A DNA stretch of 64,000 bases, taken from Flavobacterium gelidicaeli (GTDB taxonomy: Bacteria; Bacteroidota; Bacteroidia; Flavobacteriales; Flavobacteriaceae). The stretch covers positions 124,001-188,000 of the forward strand of contig NZ_JABSNK010000006.1 in the NCBI RefSeq assembly GCF_013294005.1, in the 5' to 3' direction. The notes beneath the pieces were generated by a model. That model was not told where the DNA came from and did no database searches. It saw only the letters and a list, made by a program, of their open reading frames with translations. Within the stretch, counting starts at the first letter, position 1. Every line of letters starts with the position of its first letter. Both the position numbers and the translations under genes were made by a program. This document shows positions 37,040 through 44,925 of the stretch, one piece after another.

Positions 37040-38269
37040 TTATTTGCTATTAAAAATCACATCGTTATTGCCATTGACATTGATATTGCCATTGACATTG
37101 ATATTGACATTGACATTTTTTTTCATGGATTCAATTCCTTTTTCAAGATGAGAAAGCTTTGTAAATCCTTCTTTTTTTAAATAGTCCAAAGCCAATTGAC
37201 TTCGTTGTCCGCTTTGACAGAATAAAACAATCTCTTGCGATTTATCAAGCTTACCGCAATAGTTTTCCAACTCAGCAAGTGGTACGTTCACCACATTTTG
37301 CTCGTTGAATTTCGGTTCTTCGTAAGCTTCCCTAATGTCAATGACTACGCAATGGTCATGACGACACTTTTCTAAAAAAGTTTCTTGTTCTAAATTTTCA
37401 ACTGGTATAAAACGCTGTCCCCTTTTTTCGGTTTCGCCTCCCCTTTCCTTCGGAGAGGGGTTGGGGGTGAGGATATTTATTCCGCTTTTAAGTCCTTTTT
37501 CAATTTCTCTAGGATTTTTGGTAAAATCAATTATTTGCGTGTGATACTGTAATGCATCATAAATCAGCAATTTACCTGACAGTACACTTCCTATTTCCAG
37601 AATAATCTTTAGCACTTCGGTAGCTTGAAATGCACCAAGTGTATTGGGTAAAACTCCCAAAACTCCCGAACTAACGCAATTTGGAACAGCATTCAAACCC
37701 TCCTTTTTAGGAAATAAACAACGGTAACTCGGCCCATTTTTATAATTAAAAACCGAAACCTGCCCTTCAAATTTGTAAATTGATGCGTACACAACAGGAA
37801 CTTTTTTGATCAGTGAAACATCATTAATCAAATAACGAACACTGATCGTATCGGTACAATCTACGATAATCTGATAATCGGCAACAATTTCAAAGGCATT
37901 TTGAGTATTAAAAAACTCAGGAAACACCCTAACTTCAACATCGGGATTCAGTTCTTTAATCACGGTAGCGGCTGTTGCTGCTTTGCTTTTTCCGCAATCT
38001 TTTAAAGTGTATAATAATTGTCGATGCAAATTGGTTTCTTCAACGATATCACCATCTACAATTCCGATGAAACCTACTCCAGCGGCAGCCAAATTCTGCA
38101 AAACGGGACAACCCAAACCACCCGCACCAATTACTAGAACATGAGCGTTCTGTAATTTTTGCTGGCCTAACTCTCCTATTTCGGGTAGTGCCATTTGCCT
38201 GGTATATCTCCCGCTATCCCCCGAAGGGGGAACTGCCACTGCTACTCTATCTAAATTATCTTTTTTCAT
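37040..38269 (-). CDS. moeB: MoeB/ThiF adenylyltransferase with rhodanese domain, carrying repeat-derived segments
   Basis: 409 aa. Activates the MoaD C-terminus (and perhaps ThiS). ThiF domain: RYTRQMALPEIGELGQQKL, HVLVIGAGGLGCPVLQNLAAAGVGFIGIVDGD (ATP loop), DTISVRYLINDVS, and YRCLFPKKEGLNAVPNCVSSGVLGVLPNTLG (catalytic Cys region; zinc Cys pairs are not obvious). C-terminal rhodanese with VVIDIREAYEEPKF and active-site Cys in LFCQSGQRSQLALDYL. Three stretches look like intergenic repeats read as protein: AVPPSGDSG near the start, LTPNPSPKERG in the interdomain linker, and a VNVNINVNGN tail. The enzyme core is intact. Confidence 0.9.
   Translation of the reverse strand: MKKDNLDRVAVAVPPSGDSGRYTRQMALPEIGELGQQKLQNAHVLVIGAGGLGCPVLQNLAAAGVGFIGIVDGDIVEETNLHRQLLYTLKDCGKSKAATAATVIKELNPDVEVRVFPEFFNTQNAFEIVADYQIIVDCTDTISVRYLINDVSLIKKVPVVYASIYKFEGQVSVFNYKNGPSYRCLFPKKEGLNAVPNCVSSGVLGVLPNTLGAFQATEVLKIILEIGSVLSGKLLIYDALQYHTQIIDFTKNPREIEKGLKSGINILTPNPSPKERGGETEKRGQRFIPVENLEQETFLEKCRHDHCVVIDIREAYEEPKFNEQNVVNVPLAELENYCGKLDKSQEIVLFCQSGQRSQLALDYLKKEGFTKLSHLEKGIESMKKNVNVNINVNGNINVNGNNDVIFNSK
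37067..37114. repeat. hexanucleotide microsatellite in the moeB 3' end
   Basis: Eight tandem hexamers of the form ATTGmy: ATTGCC, ATTGAC, ATTGAT in the order C-A-T-C-A-T-A-A. On the coding strand they give the alternating V/I/G-N tail. Confidence 0.92.
37437..37472. repeat. palindromic repeat inserted in frame in the moeB linker
   Basis: CCCCTTTCC-TTC-GGAGAGGGG (37440-37460, one mismatch) followed by TTGGGGGTGAGG. The coding strand reads LTPNPSPKERG. The wording matches a palindromic element common between genes in Bacteroidetes, by recollection. Confidence 0.75.
38211..38230. repeat. palindromic repeat in the moeB 5' end
   Basis: CCCCC-GAA-GGGGG at 38218-38230 preceded by CCGCTAT; encodes VPPSGDSG ahead of the conserved RYTRQ. 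Confidence 0.6.
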
Positions 38270-38303
38270 TTTAGAATTTTATTCCCCATTAGGGATTCAG
38301 GGA

Positions 38304-38546
38304 TTATCCTCCCGCAAATGGTGGCAAAAATGCAATTACGTCCTGATCTTTTATCTTGGAATCCATGCCCACCATTGCCTGATTCACAGCAACTGAATAA
38401 TTGGTATTTTGTAATTCTTGATACGCTGATTCCATTTTAGATTTTAAAAAAGCAACCGAAAAATTGGATTCATCCAATACCATTTGCTCTTCTTTTTTCT
38501 TGGTGATATCAGCCAGTAAACCAAAATATTTGATATTTATAATCAT
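38304..38546 (-). CDS. moaD: molybdopterin synthase small subunit MoaD
   Basis: 80 aa, beta-grasp ubiquitin-like. Ends in FLPPFAGG, the Gly-Gly that is adenylated by MoeB and thiocarboxylated. Also YSVAVNQAMV and QDVIAFLPP. Its ATG overlaps the mobA stop by 4 bp; MoeB follows after 34 bp. Confidence 0.95.
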   Translation of the reverse strand: MIINIKYFGLLADITKKKEEQMVLDESNFSVAFLKSKMESAYQELQNTNYSVAVNQAMVGMDSKIKDQDVIAFLPPFAGG

Positions 38547-39112
38547 GATTTTATTTTTTGATATTCTTCTTGTGTATTTATATTTTGCACTTGATCATTC
38601 CATTTTTCGGGAACTACAATGGTTTGGTGCGCCACCTCATCTCGTACGCTTCGCAATCTTAATTGGTCGTTTCTCAGGTTTTTTTCAAAAACAGTCACCA
38701 GCGATTGGTCGTATATCGCAATCAAAGGATAGCTTTTGTCATTGGCCTGCACTTGCGTCATTAAAAAGGATTCCGAGTGATTTTCGAGAATCCATAGCAA
38801 CAATTCGGTGGTGACCAGAGGCGCGTCCACGCTTAGGACAAAGTTTAATTTTGTTTTGGACTGTTGCAAAGCAGTATAAATTCCGCCCACAGGTCCTTTG
38901 TCTTCTATTATATCTTCAATTCGGGTATAACCCAAAAAATCATAGTCAGTATTAGAGGAAACAATAACAATATTCTCGCCCACAATACGGCTTACAGCTT
39001 CACAAATATGGCTGACAAATGGTTTTCCGTTCAAAGGCAGCAAACCTTTATCGGTTCCCATGCGTTGGCTTTTACCGCCTGCTAGTATAAATGCTGTTAT
39101 TGTTTTTTCCAT
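38543..39112 (-). CDS. mobA: molybdenum cofactor guanylyltransferase MobA
   Basis: 189 aa, NTP-transferase fold. FILAGGKSQRMGTDKGLLPLNG is the nucleotide loop; DKGPVGGIYTALQ and LSVDAPLV follow. Adds GMP to Mo-molybdopterin, forming the MGD cofactor used by DMSO-reductase-family enzymes such as Nap/Nar nitrate reductases. Its presence implies an MGD enzyme outside this window. Confidence 0.93.
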   Translation of the reverse strand: MEKTITAFILAGGKSQRMGTDKGLLPLNGKPFVSHICEAVSRIVGENIVIVSSNTDYDFLGYTRIEDIIEDKGPVGGIYTALQQSKTKLNFVLSVDAPLVTTELLLWILENHSESFLMTQVQANDKSYPLIAIYDQSLVTVFEKNLRNDQLRLRSVRDEVAHQTIVVPEKWNDQVQNINTQEEYQKIKS

Positions 39113-39146
39113 TTTTTTTCTATGTAAAACTTATTTTGTTCTTTCT

Positions 39147-39160
39147 CCCCCTTTTGGGGG
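39147..39160. repeat. small GC-rich palindrome between mobA and the TauE-like gene
   Basis: CCCCC-TTTT-GGGGG, followed by CTGGGGGCTATG. Same general type as the elements inside moeB, here intergenic (39113-39167). Confidence 0.65.
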
Positions 39161-39167
39161 CTGGGGG

Positions 39168-39917
39168 CTATGCGGTTACATATAATTTATAAATCGCTAT
39201 GGAAAGTACTACGGCCAATACATTTCGTAAAACCAGTGTGTTGAATTTTTTGCTTCCGTAATAAGCTCCAAAAAAACCACCTATAAAAATAATGGCTATC
39301 AATGGCAACGACGATTCTGGAAGTAATCCACCTTGGAGCAAGAAACCAGAAATTCCGGATATTGAGTTAACGAAAATAAACAAGGCCGAAACCGCTGCCG
39401 TTTCTTTCATTGTCCCCCAACCTAAAAGAAGGATTACAGGACTCAATATAATACCGCCGCCAATACCTATCAAACCAGACAAAAGTCCGATGACAGCTCC
39501 CACAAATAAGGCTACATATATATTTACGGGCTTTATCTCCTCCTTCGTTTTTCCTAATAAACCCAACAACCGCATCACCGCAAAAATTAAGGCTGTCGCC
39601 AAAATTATTTTATAATAAAAAGTGGAAACCGTAAGATATCCGCCCAAAAATGAAAAAGGAACCGAGGTTATTGCAAAAGGATAAAATAAGTTCCATTTGA
39701 ACTTTTTTTCTTTATAATAAAAGTAAAAGGCAATTCCCGAAACCAGAATATTAAGCACTAAAGCAGTTGGTTTCATAAACGTTACTGGAAAAGCAAAGGC
39801 ACTCATTAATGCCAAATACCCGCTTGCTCCTCCGTGGCCTACGCTAGCATACAAAAAAGCAACGATAGGTAACAAAAGCAACAACAAAGGGGTGTCAAAT
39901 AAATGGACTGCAGTCAT
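39168..39917 (-). CDS. TauE/SafE family membrane transporter
   Basis: 249 aa, about eight hydrophobic helices. Family repeats: FLYASVGHGGASGYLALMS near the N-terminus and LLSGLIGIGGGIILSPVILL in the middle (the two inverted repeats). The family exports sulfite or sulfonates, or moves other anions. It overlaps the ModE-like gene by 4 bp and lies within the Moco operon, so an oxyanion or sulfur link to Moco enzymes is a fair guess. Not a ModABC-type molybdate transporter. Confidence 0.87.
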   Translation of the reverse strand: MTAVHLFDTPLLLLLLPIVAFLYASVGHGGASGYLALMSAFAFPVTFMKPTALVLNILVSGIAFYFYYKEKKFKWNLFYPFAITSVPFSFLGGYLTVSTFYYKIILATALIFAVMRLLGLLGKTKEEIKPVNIYVALFVGAVIGLLSGLIGIGGGIILSPVILLLGWGTMKETAAVSALFIFVNSISGISGFLLQGGLLPESSLPLIAIIFIGGFFGAYYGSKKFNTLVLRNVLAVVLSIAIYKLYVTA

Positions 39918-40243
39918 AGGGAATGTTTTTTGAGCTGTTCGTCAAGAAACTCCCAACAGGCTGCATTAATAGATTCGAAAGAAGTTATAAGTGATTCGCC
40001 ATAGGGAGTTAGTATAGTACCTCCGCCTTTGCTTCCACCCACTTGGGTTTCTATCAAAGGGCTGCTTGCCGCTTTATTAGAAACGTCTACTAATTTCCAG
40101 GCTTTTTGGTAGGATAGATTCATCGCTTTGGCTGCTTTATTGAGCGAACCCGTTTCGGCAATCAATTTCAATAATTGAACACGGCCTTCACTAATGAGAA
40201 TGCCTTCCTCTGTTTCTATCCAAATTTTACTCTTTATCTTCAA
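39914..40243 (-). CDS. ModE-like winged helix-turn-helix regulator without molybdate-binding domain
   Basis: 109 aa, corresponding only to the N-terminal DNA-binding domain of ModE: KIWIETEEGILISEGRVQLLKLI, ETGSLNKAAKAMNLSYQKAWKLV, and the wing VGGSKGGGTILTPYGESLI. ModE proteins sense molybdate through C-terminal Mop domains, absent here; such short forms are common in other phyla. Fits autoregulation of the Moco operon. A TATATTTG-type box lies upstream on the same strand at about 40278-40271. Confidence 0.92.
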   Translation of the reverse strand: MKIKSKIWIETEEGILISEGRVQLLKLIAETGSLNKAAKAMNLSYQKAWKLVDVSNKAASSPLIETQVGGSKGGGTILTPYGESLITSFESINAACWEFLDEQLKKHSL

Positions 40244-40295
40244 AACTAAAAATCGTTCGTTATACTTTTACAAATATAACGAAAAGAACTATCAA

Positions 40296-41465
40296 TTATA
40301 TATGATAAACAGCAACTTGTGAACCTTTAACGATTTCGTAGTTACCATCAGACACAAAAACGAGACTATTGGCAACCGAAAAAGAGTTCAACATCGAGGA
40401 AGCTTGATGCGACAAGATCGTAACAGTATCACCGTCAACATTGGCTTTTAGAAATTGACAACGGCTGTTATTTACGCTAAAATCGTGGCTGATTGTTTTG
40501 CGAACGGTTTGATTGTAGTTTGTTGCTTTTCCCGAAAGAATGGTTAGTGTAGGCAACACATACACATAAAAACAAGTCAAACAAGCTCCTGGATTGCCTG
40601 GTAAAGCAAATACCATTTTATCTTTTAGCCTACCAGCAAATAAAGGTTTCCCTGGTTTTTGATTTACTTTATAAAATAAGGTTTCCACCTCTAGTTCTTT
40701 TAAGGCCTGCGCTACAAAATCATAATCTCCTACTGATATTCCGCCGGAAACTAGCACCACATCATTTTCGGACAAGGCTTGTTGTATTTTGTTTTTAGTA
40801 TTTTCGAAATTATCATTTACTTCATAAAGGGTAACAGCATCGTAAAACGCATCTTTTAAAGCTGATTCTAGCATGACACCATTACTTTCATATACTTTTC
40901 CGTATTCTAATGGATTTCCGGGTTTCACCAATTCGTTTCCTGTAATCAGAATTCCAATAGCGGGTTTTTGATATACTTTTACTTTGGTAAATCCCAAACC
41001 TGCTAGAAACCCAATGGCTGCGGCATTAAGTACCGAACCTTTTTCAAGCGCCAGATCGCCTATGGCAGTTTGTTCGCCAATTGGTCGGATATTTAAACTT
41101 AGTTTTAGTTGTTCTTCTAGTTTTAAAACAGTCTCATTAACCGAAACTTTTTCGATTTGGATCACTGCTGAAGCCGAATCAGGAACTGCTGCGCCTGTAA
41201 ATATTTTGACTGCTTGACCGGGTAGTAATTTAACTTGGTGGCTGTCTCCTGCTTTTATTTCACCAATAATTTCATAATTCAAACTATTGTGAAAGTTGAC
41301 TGCAAATCCATCCATAGCCGATTGTCGGAACGGGGGCATGTTTATGGGAGAATACAAAGATTGTGATACTACATGTTTACGCGCTTTTGACAAAAGATAT
41401 TCTACTTCCTTTAGTTCGGGTAGCTTATTTTTTAGTATCGAAAATGCCTCTTGTACTGAAACCAT
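40296..41465 (-). CDS. moeA: molybdopterin molybdenumtransferase MoeA
   Basis: 389 aa. Inserts molybdate into adenylated molybdopterin. Marks: PPFRQSAMDGFAVNF, IKAGDS, IFTGAAVPDSASAVIQIE, GILITGNELVKPG, VLVSGGISVGDYDFV and FALPGNPGACLTCFYVYVLP. First gene of the leftward Moco operon with a good promoter upstream. Confidence 0.95.
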   Translation of the reverse strand: MVSVQEAFSILKNKLPELKEVEYLLSKARKHVVSQSLYSPINMPPFRQSAMDGFAVNFHNSLNYEIIGEIKAGDSHQVKLLPGQAVKIFTGAAVPDSASAVIQIEKVSVNETVLKLEEQLKLSLNIRPIGEQTAIGDLALEKGSVLNAAAIGFLAGLGFTKVKVYQKPAIGILITGNELVKPGNPLEYGKVYESNGVMLESALKDAFYDAVTLYEVNDNFENTKNKIQQALSENDVVLVSGGISVGDYDFVAQALKELEVETLFYKVNQKPGKPLFAGRLKDKMVFALPGNPGACLTCFYVYVLPTLTILSGKATNYNQTVRKTISHDFSVNNSRCQFLKANVDGDTVTILSHQASSMLNSFSVANSLVFVSDGNYEIVKGSQVAVYHI

Positions 41466-41487
41466 GTTTTAATGTTTTAATGTTTTA
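41464..41487. repeat. 8-bp tandem repeat spanning the moeA leader
   Basis: Three copies of ATGTTTTA (coding strand TAAAACAT). The last copy supplies the moeA start codon and the array makes up nearly the whole predicted leader. Confidence 0.85.
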
Positions 41488-41495
41488 ATTGAATT

Positions 41496-41525
41496 CAAAA
41501 ATACGATTCGGAATTGACTTATCAA
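41496..41525 (-). promoter_or_regulatory. Moco operon promoter
   Basis: On the minus strand TTG (41525-41523), 19 nt, TATTTTTG (41503-41496): a full Bacteroidetes promoter, predicting a leader of roughly 25 nt. Confidence 0.7.
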
Positions 41526-41609
41526 TCGGGTTCTATTTATTAATTGTGATTTTCAGCAATTTTGTAAAAGCGTGCCTGATCATTATTAAAAATGAAAAGC
41601 AGCTACAGT

Positions 41610-41625
41610 CAAGCGTTATATTTCG
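41610..41625 (+). repeat. 16-bp direct repeat, left copy, flanking the ABC-3C operon
   Basis: CAAGCGTTATATTTCG, identical to 44742-44757. The identity ends sharply on both sides. Confidence 0.9.
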
Positions 41626-41737
41626 TTATACGACAACTTATTCGCGTAGAGGACATTCAAACATATTTTTAAAAAACAAAACATTTATTTAATATGTTTA
41701 TTTTTACTTTATTTGCATTATAACTATACAAACAAAA

Positions 41738-42667
41738 ATGACAAAGGAAGAAAAGTATCTGGGTAGAATTTTACTAAAAAATAAATTTTATGAGGTTGAC
41801 AAGCAAACCTATGAAGATTTGTTTACTAAAATAATGCAAAATCAAGATTCTAACTTCAAACAAATTAAACCACAAGGACGCCTTGGAGATGGTAAGTGTG
41901 ATGGTTTTAATACAAAAACGGGTGAATATTATCAAGTGTATGCTCCCGAAGAATTAACGGGAAATGAAGCTGTATTACTATCAAAAATGGAAGCTTCAAT
42001 TATTGGATTACTCAGTTTTTGGAAAGAGAAGGGATTTGAAGTTAAACGATTTAATTATGTAGTAAAAGATAATTACAAAAATGTTTATGCTTTAACATAT
42101 ACAAACGCAAAATTAATTGCAAAAAAATACCAAATTGAATGCGAAGTAATAACCTGTAAAGATTTAGAAGATATTTTTATGGAGTTTGATTTAGAAGAAA
42201 TGGAATCTATTTTAGGTGGTATGATTCCAAATCCTGATAATATATCAAATTTTGAATATGATGTAATGAATGAAGTAGTAAATCATTTAAAAGAACGAAA
42301 ATCGAGAAATATTTTAGAGAAAATACCTTCGAATCCTAACTTTGACAATAAAATTACATTCAATTCATTAAGTGAAGTTATAAGTGAAATTCTAAATATT
42401 TCACAAAGACAAAATTATGCAATAAATGACTTCTTTCAATTGAACAGTAAATTTATTAAGGAAGATTTAAGAGAAATATTCACTACATTATATGAAGAAG
42501 GAAAAGAATTAATTCCTGAAAGCGAAACTAAAAATGATGAGATTTTTCTTTATATTGTTGAAAAATCTATACCAAATGACAAACATAACACCCAAGATGC
42601 TATCTTTGTACTTATGGCTTATTATTTTGAATATTGTGATATATTTGAAACACCAACTAATAATTAA
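41738..42667 (+). CDS. ABC-3C system effector-side component with restriction-endonuclease-like N-terminus
   Basis: 309 aa. The N-terminal part (about 20-120) reads YEDLFTKIMQNQDSNFKQIK, then GDGKCDGF (51-57) and YYQVYAPEE (64-72): the D...QxY layout of the Mrr/REase-like effector module of ABC-three-component systems. The C-terminal ~120 residues (ITFNSLSEVISEILNISQ... DAIFVLMAYYFEYCDIFE) match the partner-binding CTD type of these proteins, by recollection of the published ABC-3C classification. The canonical PD-(D/E)xK lysine is not obvious, so activity is inferred. First of three genes, 3 bp before the middle component. Codon use is markedly AT-rich. Confidence 0.75.
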   Translation: MTKEEKYLGRILLKNKFYEVDKQTYEDLFTKIMQNQDSNFKQIKPQGRLGDGKCDGFNTKTGEYYQVYAPEELTGNEAVLLSKMEASIIGLLSFWKEKGFEVKRFNYVVKDNYKNVYALTYTNAKLIAKKYQIECEVITCKDLEDIFMEFDLEEMESILGGMIPNPDNISNFEYDVMNEVVNHLKERKSRNILEKIPSNPNFDNKITFNSLSEVISEILNISQRQNYAINDFFQLNSKFIKEDLREIFTTLYEEGKELIPESETKNDEIFLYIVEKSIPNDKHNTQDAIFVLMAYYFEYCDIFETPTNN

Positions 42668-42670
42668 TTT

Positions 42671-42922
42671 ATGATTTTACCATCAAAACATATTAGATTT
42701 TCAGAATCATTACTTGGTTTAGGAGGAGTATTACTAAGTTTTATTAATGAACCTAAAACAGTTGATGATATTTGGTTCAAGTATTCTGAAATAAATAATT
42801 CTAAAAAAGGATTTCCTGCATATCACAATTTTGACAATGTAATCCTAGCTTTAAACTATCTTTATCTTATTGGAGCAATATTAATAGACAATAACGGAAA
42901 AATTCACAATGCGGCTAATTGA
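42671..42922 (+). CDS. ABC-3C middle component, MC6-like
   Basis: 83 aa. MILPSKHIRFSESLLGLGGVLLSFI followed by PKTVDDIWFKYSE, then FDNVILALNYLYLIGAI-DNNGKI: a small winged-helix-like protein matching the MC6 type of middle component, the adaptor linking the ATPase to the effector. Its stop overlaps the ATPase start by 14 bp, so translation is coupled. Confidence 0.8.
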   Translation: MILPSKHIRFSESLLGLGGVLLSFINEPKTVDDIWFKYSEINNSKKGFPAYHNFDNVILALNYLYLIGAILIDNNGKIHNAAN

Positions 42923-44630
42923 ATTAAGAGCAAATAAAAAATCCTTTCATACTGTAACATTTAACCCCAATGGGATAACTGTTATTGCTGCTATTAAAGA
43001 AACAGAAGATCAAAAAAAAACGTATAATAGTGTTGGTAAATCACTTACTATTGCACTTATACATTTTTGTTTGGGGTCAAATTCTAACAAAGAATTTTTA
43101 AAATTAGAAGATTGGATATTCACTCTTGATTTTAAAATTGGAAATGAAGATTTTACTTCAATTCGTTCAACAATTAATCAAAAAGAAATTGAGCTAAATG
43201 GTAAAAAACATTCCTTAAAAGAATTTAATAAAATTTTAGAAGAAAAACTTTTTAGAATAAAAGATAATACTAAATATATTACTTTCAGGAGTTTAATGCC
43301 ACGTTTTATTAGATATGGGGAGGATGGTTATATTTCAAATGATAGATATATTAAAAAAGAAAATCCTTTATCTACACTTTTAAACAACGCTTTTTTATTA
43401 GGCCTAGACACAGATCTAATTTTAAAAAAAGCTGATTTAAGAGAGAAAGAATTAAATATAGGTAAACTAAAAGCTCAATTAAATAATCCTGAATTTAAAG
43501 CAATTTTTGGAACAGAAAATAAAAAAGATTTAGAAATCAAGATTGTTGAGCTTGAAATAGTAATTAGAAGATACAAAAAAAGTATTAATGAATTTATCAT
43601 TGCTGAAGATTATGATTCAATAAGAAAAGAAGCTGATAAGATTTCTTACACCTTAAAAAATATAAAGAATAAAGCATCTAAATTACAAATCGCAATTTCT
43701 AATATTGATAAAAGTTTAGAAATTCAACCTGACATTTCAAAAGAACAAATAATAAAATTATACGAAAATGCAAGGTTTGAACTTGGTGAAATGGTAATCA
43801 AAAAATTGACAGAGTTAGAACAATTTAATAGTCAAATTTTAGATAATAGAAAAAGAAAATTAATTCAAGAAAAAAGAGATTTTGAAATTCAATTATTAGA
43901 AATTAGTAAAACAATTTCTGAACTTGGTCGTCAAGAAGATGAAAAGTTACAATATCTCAACTCAACTGGTGCTTTAGATGATTACACTAAATTAAATCAA
44001 GCTTTAAATGACAATGAAAAGAGATTACATTCATTATTACAATATAAAAAACTAGAATCAGATTATAAATTGTTTGTAGAAGAAAACAAAAAAGATTTTA
44101 CAAATGAAAATATAATAACGGCTAAATATATTGAACAAGCAGATGATTTAATAAAAGAAAATATAATCCTTTTTAAATATTTTGTTGAAAGATTTTATTC
44201 AGAAAAAAATTCTGGAATAACAATTTTAAATAATGAGGGTAAAAATGCAACTAGATTCGATATAAAAGCTAAAATTCAGGATGATGCTGGAAATGCTGTT
44301 AAAGAAGTGAAAATTTTCTGTTATGATTGGACTATATTAAAAGGTAAGCACAATCACAATGTAAATTTTTTATTTCACGACAGTAAAATTACTGGAGATA
44401 TGGATACTCGGCAAGTTAAAACTATGTTTGAAGTGGCAAATAATGAATGTAAATTAAATGACTTTCAATATATTATTTCATTAAATCAAAATGTAATTGA
44501 AAACTTAAAAACTGAAATGACTAGTGAACAACATCAAGAATTAGTTATGGATAGAATTAAGCTTACATTAAGTGATAAATCTCCTGAAGAAAAATTACTT
44601 GGAATACAAATAGATTTGAATTACGAATAG
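42909..44630 (+). CDS. DUF2326-type ABC/SMC-like ATPase of the ABC-3C system
   Basis: 573 aa. N-terminal ATPase half with Walker A YNSVGKSLTIAL (GKS at 43-45); long coiled coil about 175-420 (ELEIVIRRYKKSINEFI ... KRKLIQEKRDFEIQLLEISK); C-terminal half NVNFLFHDSKITGDMDTRQVK with FQYIISLNQN, the DUF2326 Walker-B side. Such RecF/Rad50-like sensors are thought to detect invading nucleic acid and trigger the effector. Last gene of the operon; no terminator directly follows, the next being at 44926. Confidence 0.85.
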   Translation: MRLIELRANKKSFHTVTFNPNGITVIAAIKETEDQKKTYNSVGKSLTIALIHFCLGSNSNKEFLKLEDWIFTLDFKIGNEDFTSIRSTINQKEIELNGKKHSLKEFNKILEEKLFRIKDNTKYITFRSLMPRFIRYGEDGYISNDRYIKKENPLSTLLNNAFLLGLDTDLILKKADLREKELNIGKLKAQLNNPEFKAIFGTENKKDLEIKIVELEIVIRRYKKSINEFIIAEDYDSIRKEADKISYTLKNIKNKASKLQIAISNIDKSLEIQPDISKEQIIKLYENARFELGEMVIKKLTELEQFNSQILDNRKRKLIQEKRDFEIQLLEISKTISELGRQEDEKLQYLNSTGALDDYTKLNQALNDNEKRLHSLLQYKKLESDYKLFVEENKKDFTNENIITAKYIEQADDLIKENIILFKYFVERFYSEKNSGITILNNEGKNATRFDIKAKIQDDAGNAVKEVKIFCYDWTILKGKHNHNVNFLFHDSKITGDMDTRQVKTMFEVANNECKLNDFQYIISLNQNVIENLKTEMTSEQHQELVMDRIKLTLSDKSPEEKLLGIQIDLNYE

Positions 44631-44741
44631 TAATCTAAATAAAAACAGCATTTAGCGAGATTCTCGTTTGAGTAGCATTAACGCTTTTATCATACCATTG
44701 GTTCTGTAGAAAATATTTTGCTTAAAAGTCCTCAACCTCTC

Positions 44742-44757
44742 CAAGCGTTATATTTCG
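44742..44757 (+). repeat. 16-bp direct repeat, right copy
   Basis: CAAGCGTTATATTTCG, identical to 41610-41625; 111 bp after the ATPase stop. Upstream, TAACGCTT (44679-44686) is the reverse complement of AAGCGTTA inside the repeat. Confidence 0.9.
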
Positions 44758-44892
44758 GAAATTTATTGTCGTTACTATTGGTTTTGCGTGAGGGATAGTA
44801 GTGAAAAGCCCACAGACAAGTGTAGCGATAGCGGAACTTGTTGAGGACTTGTAACGGATAGCCCGACCCGATTTTTTGGAGGGTCACGCCCA
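44758..44892. repeat. flavobacterial interspersed element next to the right direct repeat
   Basis: A GC-richer stretch containing GCGTGAGGGATAG (about 44787), CACAGACAAGTGTAGCGATA, GTAACGGATAGCC (44851-44863, also at 58289-58301) and GGGTCACGCCC near the end; the outer GCGTGA/TCACGC words form an inverted repeat. I recall this sequence as recurrent in flavobacterial genomes. It accounts for most of the 44631-44981 gap. Confidence 0.6.
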
Positions 44893-44925
44893 AAATATTT
44901 TTTGAATCTTTAGTTATTAAAAATG

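Noticed and set aside
41489..41692. 67-codon plus-strand ORF upstream of the ABC-3C operon
   Set aside because: Covers the Moco promoter and the left direct repeat; no conserved residues and no ribosome site.
44679..44757. Integron attC site at the ABC-3C right end
   Set aside because: The TAACGCTT/AAGCGTTA pair fits in outline, but the R boxes do not match RYYYAAC/GTTRRRY well, the left repeat lacks a partner arm, and no integrase is seen. Kept only as a possibility in the finding.
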